64,000 bases of DNA, taken from positions 2,669,001-2,733,000 of the forward strand of contig NC_009943.1 in assembly GCF_000018405.1 (NCBI RefSeq), in the 5' to 3' direction. The notes under the pieces are model-generated. The model had not been told where the DNA came from and did no database searches. It was given only the letters and a program-made list of their open reading frames with translations. Position 1 is the stretch's first letter. Each line of letters starts with the position of its first letter. The DNA is from Desulfosudis oleivorans Hxd3 (GTDB taxonomy: Bacteria > Desulfobacterota > Desulfobacteria > Desulfobacterales > Desulfosudaceae). The translations under genes were made by a program, and so were the position numbers. Shown piece after piece: positions 18,544 to 27,121 of this stretch.

Positions 18544-18605
18544 GCCTGCCTCTCCTTGCTTTTTTCTCAAGTTTAAATGGATATCGCTGTGGTAAATAGA
18601 TAACA

Positions 18606-18631
18606 ATGGGGATTGATTGAAAAATGTCAAG
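18606..18631 (-). promoter_or_regulatory. Sigma32-like heat-shock promoter of htpG
   Basis: On the minus strand CTTGAC (18626-18631) and CCCCAT (18606-18611) are separated by 14 bases. These are close to the sigma32 consensus CTTGAA and CCCCAT with its usual 13-15 base spacing. The predicted transcription start would be about 55 bases before the htpG ATG. The CTTGACA also matches a sigma70 -35 box, so dual recognition is possible. Confidence 0.55.
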
Positions 18632-18645
18632 CCCGAAGGCTGATT

Positions 18646-18785
18646 TTACTCCGGCCCCGCATCCAGTGGGCTTTTTACCCCCAGCCGGTTCTTTTGTGCC
18701 ACGTGTGTGTAGATCATGGTGTCTTCACGCTGCTGTGTCCCAACAGTTCCTGGAAGGTGCGAGTGTTATAACCGCTTTCCAGTTG
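18646..18785 (-). pseudogene. Remnant of a tyrosine recombinase/integrase C-terminus
   Basis: Reading the minus strand gives ESGYNTRTFQELLGHSSVKT, then after a one-base deletion TMIYTHVAQKNRLGVKSP and LDAGPE before a TAA. This is the conserved C-terminal box of XerCD/IntI-type recombinases (LLGH...TTMIYTHV with the catalytic His and Tyr), with the frame broken within the codons for T-T. No upstream catalytic Arg region remains: before residue ESG the sequence stops matching. The rest of 18786-18918 shows nothing I can assign. A decayed mobile element or integron integrase end. Confidence 0.8.
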
Positions 18786-18918
18786 ATCCGGATTCAGCCC
18801 GCCAAAAAAAAAAGTGAAATGTAAAAGTTAAGATTTTCCCGGACACTTCCGGCAGATGGTAAGGCGCCGCCCCGGCACCCACAACACCCGGCATGCGGGT
18901 CCGCACAGGGCGTTTCAC

Positions 18919-20103
18919 CTAAACTACCGGGCCATCCGCCGTCGCCCGGTAAATCTCCAGGATTGAAACCTTGCGTTCCAGGGAGATCTTGCGGCAGGCT
19001 TCATACTCCGGGGCGATGCGGGTGGTGCCGTTGGGCAGGGTGACGGCCTTGGCCTGGACCGGGCCAAAGGCCGTTTTCACCGTGACCGGCCGGCGGGCCA
19101 GCATGATGCGCTCCACCGGATAGTAGCGCACGCCGATGGAGGTGGTTTCAGACAGGATGCAGGCGGCCAGGGCCTCGCGTTGGGCCTTGTCGCACAGTAC
19201 GCAAAGCAGGATACCGGGCCGGTTCTTTTTCATGTGCACCGGGACAAAATAAACATCCCTGGCCCCGGCTTCAAAGAGCCGTTCCATGACATGGCCCCAG
19301 ATTTCGGGGGTCATATCGTCAATGCAGGTCTCCATCATCAGGTCGGCATGGCCGTCTGCCGCACCGGCAGTCTGAAATCTGCCGGAAATGAGGCGCAGCA
19401 GGTTGGGCATGGCCGCAATCTCCCGGGTACCGGCGCCGTAACCGGTCTTTTCCATGGTCATGGCCGGCATGGGGCCAAATTCGGTTGCCAGTGTGGTAAG
19501 AATGGCCGCGCCTGTGGGGGTCACCAGTTCACAATCCACGTTCGTGCCGTACACCGGCACGCCTTTTAAGATTCCCACCGTGGCCGGTGCCGGCACCGGC
19601 AGCACCCCGTGCCTGCACGTCACATGGCCGGAGCCCAGGGGCACTGCTGAGGCGGCGATTTTTCCGACCTTCAGGTGGGCCACGCACAGGGCCGCGCCCA
19701 CGATGTCCACGATGGCATCCACCCCGCCCACTTCGTGAAAGTGAACCTTTTCCAGAGGCACGCCGTGAACAGCGGCTTCGGCCTTTGCCAGCTTTTCAAA
19801 GGCGGCCAGGGCGATCTGCTTGACCCGCTCGGGCAGGGGGCTGCCGCCGATCAGGGAACGGATGGCCGCGTAGTGGCGGCCATGGGCGTGGCCGTCATCC
19901 CCATCGCCATGAATGTCGATTACGTCGATTTTTTTCGCCCGAATCCCGTTACGCGACACAACGGATTCCTGAATGTCAAACCCGTCCAAGGGCAGGCGGG
20001 CCAGCTCCTGCCTGAGCCACTCCACAGGCACGCCCAGGTCCACAAACGCGGCCAGGGTCATGTCGCCGCTGATGCCGGAACCGCAGTCAAAATAGATGTC
20101 CAT
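18919..20103 (-). CDS. larC: Nickel pincer cofactor biosynthesis protein LarC
   Basis: CTP-dependent nickel insertase, 394 aa, which completes the nickel-pincer nucleotide cofactor of lactate racemase-type enzymes. It begins MDIYFDCGSGISGDMTLAAF, the LarC/DUF111 signature, with VHFHEVGGVDAIVDIVGAAL after about residue 115 and ETCIDDMTPEIWGHVMERL near residue 260. In lactobacilli larC is split by a programmed frameshift; here it is one continuous frame. larB, larE and larA are not in the window. It lies 9 bases after the PepT-like gene. Confidence 0.92.
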   Translation of the reverse strand: MDIYFDCGSGISGDMTLAAFVDLGVPVEWLRQELARLPLDGFDIQESVVSRNGIRAKKIDVIDIHGDGDDGHAHGRHYAAIRSLIGGSPLPERVKQIALAAFEKLAKAEAAVHGVPLEKVHFHEVGGVDAIVDIVGAALCVAHLKVGKIAASAVPLGSGHVTCRHGVLPVPAPATVGILKGVPVYGTNVDCELVTPTGAAILTTLATEFGPMPAMTMEKTGYGAGTREIAAMPNLLRLISGRFQTAGAADGHADLMMETCIDDMTPEIWGHVMERLFEAGARDVYFVPVHMKKNRPGILLCVLCDKAQREALAACILSETTSIGVRYYPVERIMLARRPVTVKTAFGPVQAKAVTLPNGTTRIAPEYEACRKISLERKVSILEIYRATADGPVV

Positions 20104-20112
20104 GGATCTCCC

Positions 20113-21252
20113 CTATTGCACCGACCACTGCCGGATGATCTCCACCAGGAGTTCGGCGGCCCGGGCCATGTCGTCTACGGCAACGGTTTCGCGCACGGTG
20201 TGCATGTCTTTCATGCCGGTGCCCAGAATGGCCGCGGTGATTCCCTGCTGAAAAAAGATGTTGGCGTCCGACCCGCCGCCGGAGGTCTTTTCTTTCAGGT
20301 CCACGCCGATTTGGGACGCGGCGTTCATGGCGGTGCGCACCACCTTGTGGTCCGGCCCGATGAACAGGCTTTTAAAATCGTTTTCCACCTCGATATCCAC
20401 AAAGGGCAGGCCGGGGTAGCACGATGTGGCGGCCTGGGCTTCGGCGGTCTCTTTAAACACGGAAACAATATGATCGGTAAGGTCGGCCAGCTTCTGGTCG
20501 CTGTGACTGCGGGCCTCGCCCTTAATGGTTACTACCGGCGGAACGATGTTGGTGGCGATGCCGCCCTGGATCAGGCCGATGTTGAACGTGGTGTCCGCGT
20601 CCACCCGGCCGGGAGAAAGCTTTGCCAGGGCTTTTGCCGCCACGGCAATGGCGTTGATGCCATCTTCGGGATGGGCCCCGGCATGGGCGTCTTTTCCCTG
20701 CACCACAAAACTGAACTTGTTGGCTGCCGGGGCCCGGGTCACGATGCCCGCCGTGTCCGAGGCGTCCAGCACATAACCATTTTTCGCGGAAAAGAGGCTT
20801 GTGTCCAGGTGCTTGGCCCCTACCAGGCCGATCTCCTCGCACACGGTGATCACCAGGTCGATGGGACAGACCGGCCCCCCCTGGTCGCTGGTCACGCGCA
20901 GGGCCTCGGCAATGATGGCAAGCGCGCTCTTGTCATCAGCCCCCAGAATGGTATCGCCCCGGCTGGAAAACACGCCGTCTGTCAGCACGGGATCAATGCC
21001 CTGCCCCGGCGCCACCGTGTCCATATGGGCGGAGAGCAGAAGGGGTTCGATGCCCGGAGCACCGGCAAACCGGACCACCAGGTTGCCGCTGTTGCCGCCT
21101 ATGCCGGCGGCGGCATCGTCTATTTCCGGGACGCCGCCCATGTCCTGGAACAGGTCGGCCAGAAACGCGCACACTGCCTTTTCATTTTTTGATTCACTGT
21201 CGATTTTTACCAGGGACACAAAGGTGTCGGTCAGTCTTTTTCTGTTGATCAT
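20113..21252 (-). CDS. PepT-like M20 family metallopeptidase
   Basis: A 379-aa cytoplasmic peptidase of the M20 clan (tripeptidase T-like). Zinc ligands are visible: His in LLSAHMDTVAPG, Asp in ILGADDKSALAII, the catalytic Glu pair in TVCEEIGLVGAKHLD, and a C-terminal His in GTGMKDMHTVRETV. A dimerisation domain lies between (about residues 180-290). The ATG at 21252 has GGGAG upstream; the longer frame would start with TTG. Substrate is unknown; PepT is the best-known relative. Confidence 0.85.
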   Translation of the reverse strand: MINRKRLTDTFVSLVKIDSESKNEKAVCAFLADLFQDMGGVPEIDDAAAGIGGNSGNLVVRFAGAPGIEPLLLSAHMDTVAPGQGIDPVLTDGVFSSRGDTILGADDKSALAIIAEALRVTSDQGGPVCPIDLVITVCEEIGLVGAKHLDTSLFSAKNGYVLDASDTAGIVTRAPAANKFSFVVQGKDAHAGAHPEDGINAIAVAAKALAKLSPGRVDADTTFNIGLIQGGIATNIVPPVVTIKGEARSHSDQKLADLTDHIVSVFKETAEAQAATSCYPGLPFVDIEVENDFKSLFIGPDHKVVRTAMNAASQIGVDLKEKTSGGGSDANIFFQQGITAAILGTGMKDMHTVRETVAVDDMARAAELLVEIIRQWSVQ

Positions 21253-21341
21253 GGAGGACACTCCCAAACCGATTCGGCGCCGCTTGATGCAAAATCTTGT
21301 TGACTTGTCCGGCGCCAGTCATTAGCCTTATCAACGGATGC

Positions 21342-21439
21342 GGAAGTGCGCAGCGTTCTGGTGATGCTCCCGGACTTCAAATCCGGTGTGGGGCGCTAAC
21401 ACCGTCCCGGGTGGGTTCGATTCCCATGCACTTCCGCCA
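21342..21439 (+). tRNA. selC: tRNA-Sec (anticodon TCA), selenocysteine
   Basis: An 8-base acceptor stem (GGAAGTGC with GCACTTCC), anticodon stem CCGGA/TCCGG with loop CTTCAAA and anticodon TCA at 21377-21379, a long variable arm, T-loop TTCGATT, and an encoded G-CCA end. The long acceptor and long variable arm separate tRNA-Sec from tRNA-Ser. It shows that the organism decodes UGA as selenocysteine; I found no selenoprotein within the window. Confidence 0.95.
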
Positions 21440-21623
21440 TATGTTTTCCCGTATTCTTAACATTGTACCCCGGCCGGGTAAAGCAAAAACACCGTCGGCC
21501 GTTTCATGCGAATAGACGTGAGGGCCATCGGCGCCGGGCATTAAATATATTGACAATACAGGCGATCTTTGTTACACATACGACTGTACATAACCATTAT
21601 AAAAGGGACCAAAGAGCCTTAAA

Positions 21624-22298
21624 ATGAGCCAATACAAGTGGGCTGATCCGCCGTCCCGGTCTGCATTTCCCATTGCCAGGCCGGGATATCCATTTATAGG
21701 GGCCGGTGCGTTTGTGACCGCTGTTTTCGCGCTGGCCGGGTTTTCAACCCTGTCGGTAACCGGGCTTCTGGTCACCGGCTTTATCTGCTGGTTCTTCCGG
21801 GATCCGGACCGGATCATTCCGGATGAAAAGAACGCGGTGGTGTCGCCGGCGGACGGCAAGATCGTCACGGCAACGCTGGTTGAAAACAGCCCCCTGGGAA
21901 AGGAAAAATGCCTGAAAATCAGTATTTTCATGTCGGTTTTCAACGTACATGTCAACCGGATCCCCTTTGCCGGGAAGATAACGAAAATACTGTATTACCC
22001 GGGAAAATTCTTCTCGGCCAACCTGGACAAGGCGTCTGCCGAGAACGAGCACAACGCCGTGTTTCTGCACACCGAAACCGGCAAGGACATCTGTTTTGTG
22101 CAGATTGCCGGGCTGGTGGCGCGGCGGATTATATGCAATGTCTACGAAGGAGACCAGTTGGAGCGGGGGCAGCGGTTCGGCATGATCTGCTTCGGCTCGC
22201 GGCTTGATGTTTACCTGCCGGCCGGCACCTCCCTGAATGTATCGATCGGGGACAAGGTGGCCGCCGGTGCATCCATTCTGGCATATTTGAAATCATGA
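21624..22298 (+). CDS. psd: Phosphatidylserine decarboxylase (short, archaetidylserine-decarboxylase type)
   Basis: Makes phosphatidylethanolamine at the inner membrane. The 224-aa protein has an N-terminal hydrophobic region (residues about 22-58), then FFRDPDRIIP and VVSPADGKIV, MSVFNVHVNRIP, and the self-cleavage motif FGSR near residues 189-192, where Gly-Ser is cut to make the pyruvoyl group. The short length matches the PSD-A type and not the 320-aa E. coli enzyme. Its stop overlaps pssA as ATGA, so the two consecutive steps are translationally coupled. Confidence 0.95.
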   Translation: MSQYKWADPPSRSAFPIARPGYPFIGAGAFVTAVFALAGFSTLSVTGLLVTGFICWFFRDPDRIIPDEKNAVVSPADGKIVTATLVENSPLGKEKCLKISIFMSVFNVHVNRIPFAGKITKILYYPGKFFSANLDKASAENEHNAVFLHTETGKDICFVQIAGLVARRIICNVYEGDQLERGQRFGMICFGSRLDVYLPAGTSLNVSIGDKVAAGASILAYLKS

Positions 22299-23134
22299 AA
22301 AAAAGACACATTGAAAAAGAAAAACTGCGCAGGAGCATCTATCTGCTGCCCAACCTGTTTACCACGTTAAACCTGTTCTGCGGGTTTCTGGCCATTATCG
22401 CCGCCATAGAAGGCCGGTTTGAAAACAGCGCGTTTTTGATTCTCGGCGGCATGGTGTTTGATATTCTGGACGGCAAAACCGCCCGGCTCACCAAAACCAC
22501 CAGCCGGTTCGGTATTGAATACGACTCCCTGGCCGACCTGATCACCTTCGGCCTGGCGCCGGGTATTCTGGCCTACCTGTGGGCCTTTCAGCCTCTGGGG
22601 AAACTGGGATGGCTGGCGGCCCTGATCTTTATGACGTGCGGAGCCCTTCGCCTGGCCCGCTTCAACACCCACGTGGATGTGGCCGACTCTTCGGTGTTTA
22701 CCGGGCTGCCCATTCCCGGAGCGGCCGGCATGACCGCCACCAGCGTGCTGTTCATCATGAAGGTCACCAACGGCGCGGGCCCAGGCCCCTATGCCACGGT
22801 TCTGCTGCTGGGGGCCATGTTTGCGCTGGCCTTTCTCATGGTCAGCAATATTCCCTACACCAGTTTTAAGAAGGCGCCGCCCGTTCTGGTGAGGGCGAAC
22901 AACTTCAACATCCTGGTTATTGCCGTGCTGATGCTGGTGTTTATTGTCCAGGAACCGGTGGTGGCCCTCTTCACGCTGGGGGCGCTGTATGTCTCTTTCG
23001 GTCCGGCCCGCGCCGTCCGCCGCCTCTTTTCCAGAGACGGCCGGCACACGGAGGATGACGCGGCCGACGACCTGCTGATCGAAACCGATGCCGCCGATTC
23101 GGACGAGGAAGAGCATAGCCCATACCACATCTGA
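22295..23134 (+). CDS. pssA: CDP-diacylglycerol--serine O-phosphatidyltransferase
   Basis: Membrane enzyme of 279 aa that joins serine to CDP-diacylglycerol, the step before Psd. The CDP-alcohol phosphatidyltransferase motif is intact: DILDGKTARLTKT then FGIEYDSLADLITFG (residues about 51-87). About six to eight hydrophobic segments follow. The C-terminus is a charged acidic tail (RHTEDDAADDLLIETDAA). Coupled to psd by an ATGA overlap. Confidence 0.95.
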   Translation: MKKRHIEKEKLRRSIYLLPNLFTTLNLFCGFLAIIAAIEGRFENSAFLILGGMVFDILDGKTARLTKTTSRFGIEYDSLADLITFGLAPGILAYLWAFQPLGKLGWLAALIFMTCGALRLARFNTHVDVADSSVFTGLPIPGAAGMTATSVLFIMKVTNGAGPGPYATVLLLGAMFALAFLMVSNIPYTSFKKAPPVLVRANNFNILVIAVLMLVFIVQEPVVALFTLGALYVSFGPARAVRRLFSRDGRHTEDDAADDLLIETDAADSDEEEHSPYHI

Positions 23135-23231
23135 TTCTCACCACATTCACCGTCATGCAACAAAACAGAAGCGCCTGCCGGTATCGGCGGGTCAATGATA
23201 TTTATTTATTAACCTGTTAAGGAAGGAAACC

Positions 23232-24299
23232 ATGGGAAAAAGTTACAACATCGCGGTCATACCGGGAGACGGCACCGGCCCGGAAGTGGTGGCCGAAGGG
23301 GTGAAGGTGCTCAACGCCGCCGCCGCCCGGTTCGGCTTCAACCTTGACTACACCGATTATTCGCTGGGCGGTGAACACTACAAGGCCACCGGCGAAATCC
23401 TGAACGACGACACCATCGACCGGCTCAAGAAAGCGGACGCCATCTTTCTGGGCGCCATCGGCCATCCCGACGTCAAGCCCGGCATCCTGGAAAAGGGCCT
23501 GCTGCTCAAACTTCGATTCACCTGCGACCAGTACATCAACCTCCGGCCGGTACGGCTGTACGAAGGGGTCTATACACCCCTGAAAGACAAGACACCGGCG
23601 GATATCGATTTTACCGTTGTTCGGGAAAACACCGAAGGGCTTTATGCCGGGGCCGGTGGCTTTCTGAAGTACGGTACCCCGGACGAGGTGGCCATTCAGG
23701 AATCGATCAACACGCGAAAAGGGGTGGAGCGGTGCATCCGGTTCGCCTTTGAATACACCCGCAACCGGAACAAACGAAAAAAGCTGACCCTGTGCGGCAA
23801 GACCAACGTGCTGACCTTTGCCTTTGACCTGTGGGAGCGGACCTTTCACGATGTGGCAAAAGAGTATCCGGATATCGAGACCGACTACGCCCACGTGGAC
23901 GCCATCTGCATGTGGATGGTGAAAAACCCGGAGTGGTTTGACGTGATCGTGACCGACAACATGTTCGGCGATATCATCACCGACCTGGGCGCCATGATTC
24001 AGGGCGGCATGGGCGTGGCCGCCGGCGGCAACATCAACCCCGAGGGGGTCTCCATGTTCGAGCCCATCGGCGGATCAGCCCCCAAGTACACCGGCCTGGG
24101 CGTGATCAACCCCATTGCCGCCATCATGGCCGGCAGCCTGATGCTGGAACACCTGGGCGAGAGCGCGGCCGCGGACGCCATTGAGCAGGCCGCGATGACC
24201 GCCATCAAAAAAGACTTGAAGAGTGTGGAAGCCAGAAAAATGGGCATGAGCACCGCGGAAGTGGGCGCCCGGGTGGCCGCCTATGTGGCTCAATCTTAA
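23232..24299 (+). CDS. leuB: 3-isopropylmalate dehydrogenase family enzyme
   Basis: NAD-dependent decarboxylating dehydrogenase, 355 aa, cytoplasmic. [12 protein letters not shown] is at the N-terminus, then [17 protein letters not shown] and [12 protein letters not shown], and the metal/NAD motifs [22 protein letters not shown] and [20 protein letters not shown]. The family also contains isocitrate, homoisocitrate and tartrate dehydrogenases; LeuB is favoured by the region near [14 protein letters not shown] and by the neighbour asd, an amino-acid gene. AAGGAAGG precedes the ATG. It is followed 20 bases later by asd. Confidence 0.82.
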   Translation: MGKSYNIAVIPGDGTGPEVVAEGVKVLNAAAARFGFNLDYTDYSLGGEHYKATGEILNDDTIDRLKKADAIFLGAIGHPDVKPGILEKGLLLKLRFTCDQYINLRPVRLYEGVYTPLKDKTPADIDFTVVRENTEGLYAGAGGFLKYGTPDEVAIQESINTRKGVERCIRFAFEYTRNRNKRKKLTLCGKTNVLTFAFDLWERTFHDVAKEYPDIETDYAHVDAICMWMVKNPEWFDVIVTDNMFGDIITDLGAMIQGGMGVAAGGNINPEGVSMFEPIGGSAPKYTGLGVINPIAAIMAGSLMLEHLGESAAADAIEQAAMTAIKKDLKSVEARKMGMSTAEVGARVAAYVAQS

Positions 24300-24319
24300 A
24301 AAAGGAAAAGAGAGGAGAC

Positions 24320-25342
24320 ATGGCTGAAAAATCATACAACGTAGCGGTGGCCGGCGCCACTGGTGTTGTGGGCGGCCAGATGCTGGCCTGCCTTGAAGAA
24401 CGAAACTTTCCGATCAAATCCATCAAGATGCTGGCATCCAGCCGGTCGGTGGGGAAAAAGTTGAGGTTCAAAGGGGAAGACGTCCCCGTGGAGGAGCTGA
24501 CCGAGGAGTCCTTCAAGGACGTGGATATCGCCTTTTTCTCGGCCGGCGGCGGGCCCAGCAAGAAGTTCGCCCCTATCGCGGCCCAGGACGGGTGCGTGGT
24601 GATCGACAACTCCAAGACATGGCGCATGGACCCGGACATTCCCCTGGTGGTGCCGGAGGTCAATCCCCATGCCGTGGCCGGTTATTCCAAAAAGGGCATC
24701 ATCGCCAACCCCAACTGTTCAACGATCCAGATGGTGGTGGCCCTGGCGCCCATTCACAAAAAGGCCCGCATCAAACGCATCGTGGTCTGTACCTACCAGG
24801 CGGTGTCGGGCACGGGCAAGGCGGCCATTGACGAGCTGCTCCACCAGAGCCGGGCGATTCTGGACAACGCCTCTTTTGAAAAAAAGGTGTATCCACATCA
24901 GATCGCCTTCAACTGCCTGCCCCATATCGGCTCGTTCCTGGAAACCGGATACACCGATGAAGAGATGAAGATGGTCAACGAGACCCGCAAAATCATGGAA
25001 GACGACACCATCATGGTGTCCGCCACCACCATTCGGGTGCCGGTTCTCTACAGCCATTCGGAAGCGGTGAACGTCGAGACCGAAACCCCCATCTCACCGG
25101 AAGAGGTGCGGGAGCTTATGAAAAACGCGCCCGGTGTGAAGGTGGTGGACGACCCTGGGGCCAACATTTATCCCATGGCCATCGACGCTGCCGGCATAGA
25201 CGAAACCCTGGTGGGCCGGATTCGAAAAGATGTTTCGGTACCCAACGGCATCGATATGTGGGTTGTGGCCGACAACATTCGAAAGGGCGCAGCCACCAAC
25301 GCCATCCAGATCGGCGAGATTCTGATCCGGGACTATTTCTAA
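24320..25342 (+). CDS. asd: Aspartate-semialdehyde dehydrogenase
   Basis: Forms aspartate semialdehyde for lysine/diaminopimelate, threonine and methionine. The 340-aa protein has [15 protein letters not shown] (NADP fold), [12 protein letters not shown], the catalytic Cys in [16 protein letters not shown], and the acceptor-binding residues [24 protein letters not shown] precedes the ATG. Probable operon with leuB; a hairpin terminator separates it from greA. Confidence 0.96.
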   Translation: MAEKSYNVAVAGATGVVGGQMLACLEERNFPIKSIKMLASSRSVGKKLRFKGEDVPVEELTEESFKDVDIAFFSAGGGPSKKFAPIAAQDGCVVIDNSKTWRMDPDIPLVVPEVNPHAVAGYSKKGIIANPNCSTIQMVVALAPIHKKARIKRIVVCTYQAVSGTGKAAIDELLHQSRAILDNASFEKKVYPHQIAFNCLPHIGSFLETGYTDEEMKMVNETRKIMEDDTIMVSATTIRVPVLYSHSEAVNVETETPISPEEVRELMKNAPGVKVVDDPGANIYPMAIDAAGIDETLVGRIRKDVSVPNGIDMWVVADNIRKGAATNAIQIGEILIRDYF

Positions 25343-25350
25343 AACCACCC

Positions 25351-25388
25351 GTGCACCCGCCTGAAAATACCGGGCGGATGCACCTTTT
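25351..25388 (+). terminator. Hairpin terminator or attenuator between asd and greA
   Basis: GTGCACCCGCC at 25351-25361 pairs with GGCGGATGCAC ending at 25383 (one mismatch), followed by CTTTT. It lies 9 bases after the asd stop and 19 bases before the greA start. The short T-tract suggests partial termination. Confidence 0.6.
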
Positions 25389-25401
25389 CGCGGAGGCAGT
25401 A

Positions 25402-25872
25402 GTGGTAGAAACCATTCCGATTACCCGACAGGGGTATGAAAAGCTCAACCAGGAGCTGAGTCGTCTCAAGGCCGTTGAGCGACCGGCCAACATTCGGGCC
25501 ATTGAAGAGGCCCGGGCCCACGGTGACCTTTCCGAAAACGCCGAGTTCCACGCGGCCAAAGAGAAACAGGGGTTCATCGAGGGCCGCATCAACGACCTGG
25601 AGCACAAGCTGGCCAGCGCCAACATCATCGACCCGTCCACCCTGACAAAGGACCGGGCCGTGTTCGGCTGCACCATCCGGCTGGAGAGCATTGACACGGG
25701 TGATGAAGTGGAGTATCAACTGGTCGGCCCGGATGAGTCCAACATCGACAACGGGCTTATTTCCGTGACCTCCCCCCTGGGAAAGGCGATTCTGGGAAAG
25801 GTGCCCGGCGATGAGGTGGTGCTTCAGGCCCCGGGCGGCAAACGGAGTTATGAACTCATAGAAATTCGATAA
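25402..25872 (+). CDS. greA: Transcription elongation factor GreA
   Basis: Rescues backtracked RNA polymerase by stimulating transcript cleavage. The 156-aa protein has the N-terminal coiled coil with the acidic tip [17 protein letters not shown] (residues about 40-56) and the C-terminal FKBP-like domain ([20 protein letters not shown]). I choose the GTG at 25402 because GGAGG is 5 bases before it; the in-frame ATG at 25378 sits inside the terminator hairpin. Transcription and RNA polymerase genes rpoZ follow directly. Confidence 0.94.
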   Translation: MVETIPITRQGYEKLNQELSRLKAVERPANIRAIEEARAHGDLSENAEFHAAKEKQGFIEGRINDLEHKLASANIIDPSTLTKDRAVFGCTIRLESIDTGDEVEYQLVGPDESNIDNGLISVTSPLGKAILGKVPGDEVVLQAPGGKRSYELIEIR

Positions 25873-25889
25873 TCCATGGAGGATAAAAA

Positions 25890-26270
25890 ATGGCACGAAT
25901 CACGGTGGAAGACTGTCTGCGCAAGGTACCGTCCCGTTTCGAGCTGGTTCACCTGGCGGCCCAGCGGGTGCGCCAGATACGGGAAGGCTCTGAATACCTG
26001 GTCATCTCTCCCAAAAACGAAGACATTGTGGTGGCCCTGCGGGAGATCGCCGCGGGCAAGATCACCCAGGAGAACATGGCCGCGGCCCTGGCGTCCGGTT
26101 TTTTCAAGGCAGACGCCTTTGAAAATGACGGCATCAGCGAGGAAATCGCCGAAGAAATGACCCGGAACATGAATGAAGGCGCCGGGCTGGCCGACAGCGG
26201 CCTGGAAACCCGGGAGGATGAAGACCTTGAAGCGGACGGGGACGAAGGCGACGACGAAGACGACGCATAG
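25890..26270 (+). CDS. rpoZ: RNA polymerase omega subunit
   Basis: A 126-aa protein. The first 60 residues match omega (MARITVEDCLRKVPSRFELVHLAAQRVRQI), which binds and stabilises beta-prime. The remaining 60 residues form a very acidic tail (DEDLEADGDEGDDEDDA), longer than the usual omega of about 80-90 aa. Start fixed by TGGAGGA before the ATG. The next gene starts inside its 3' end in another frame. Confidence 0.93.
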   Translation: MARITVEDCLRKVPSRFELVHLAAQRVRQIREGSEYLVISPKNEDIVVALREIAAGKITQENMAAALASGFFKADAFENDGISEEIAEEMTRNMNEGAGLADSGLETREDEDLEADGDEGDDEDDA

Positions 26271-27021
26271 AAGCGGACGACAACGTCCGGCGCCCCCGGA
26301 AGACCGGAGTTACAAGGTTCTCAACAAGGCAGTGGGCACGGCCCAGCACCGGTACGACATGATCGCCGACGGGGACCGTGTCTGCGTCGGTGTTTCCGGC
26401 GGCAAGGACAGCCTCACCCTGTTCTGGTTCCTTTACGAACGGCTCTCCCGAATTCCCATCTCCTATACCCTTTTCCCCTGTTACGTCGATCCCGGATTTG
26501 AAGACGGTTTTGGCGGTGTGCTGCAGGATTTTTTCGCGCAAACCGGGTGGCCCCCCCTGCGGGTGGAGTCCACCGACTGCGGTATCGTGGCGCACAGCGA
26601 CGCCAACAGGGAAAACCCCTGTTTTCTCTGCTCCCGGCTGCGAAGAAAACGACTGTTTGAAGTATCGGCCGAACTGGACTGCAACAAGCTGGCCCTGGGC
26701 CATCACAAGGACGACATCATCGAGTCCCTGTTTATCAACATGTGCTATGCCGGTGAAATCAGCCTGATGAAACCGTTTCTCCCCATGTTCGGCGGCAAGG
26801 TCACCCTGGTCCGGCCCCTGGCGCTTGCCGATGAAAAGGATATTCAGCGGTTTGCCGGCCATCTGCGTTTTCCGGAATTCAAAAACCCCTGCCCTTCGGC
26901 TGAAACCTCCAAGCGCAGCGAGATCAAGGCCCTGCTGGAAGCGCTCTACAGGGGCAACAGAAAGGTCAAAGGTAACATCTTCCGGTCCCTGTCCAACGTG
27001 AAAACCGATTATTTGTTGTAA
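26218..27021 (+). CDS. TtcA-family PP-loop ATPase (tRNA thiolation-like)
   Basis: A 267-aa cytoplasmic enzyme with the PP-loop SGGKDSLTLFWFL (near residue 58) and a CxxC in ENPCFLCSRLRRKR, followed by GHHKDDIIESLFINM and later NPCPSAE, the arrangement of TtcA, which puts 2-thiocytidine at tRNA position 32 using an Fe-S cluster. Exact tRNA substrate is inferred. The start is uncertain: ATG at 26218 abuts a GGGAGG, and an in-frame TTG at 26227 has better spacing from it. Either way it overlaps rpoZ by 40 or more bases. Confidence 0.82.
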   Translation: MKTLKRTGTKATTKTTHRSGRQRPAPPEDRSYKVLNKAVGTAQHRYDMIADGDRVCVGVSGGKDSLTLFWFLYERLSRIPISYTLFPCYVDPGFEDGFGGVLQDFFAQTGWPPLRVESTDCGIVAHSDANRENPCFLCSRLRRKRLFEVSAELDCNKLALGHHKDDIIESLFINMCYAGEISLMKPFLPMFGGKVTLVRPLALADEKDIQRFAGHLRFPEFKNPCPSAETSKRSEIKALLEALYRGNRKVKGNIFRSLSNVKTDYLL

Positions 27022-27121
27022 TTCATCTCCCTCCGGCGTATATAGCAAAAAACGACAACAACGGTAACCACGGCCCGCTGCCCCGGCACCGCGCCTGCAC
27101 GCGCAATTCGACTGATACAGT

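Noticed and set aside
19675-21192. Plus-strand reading frame of 505 codons
   Set aside because: Antisense to larC and the PepT-like gene, both with conserved motifs.
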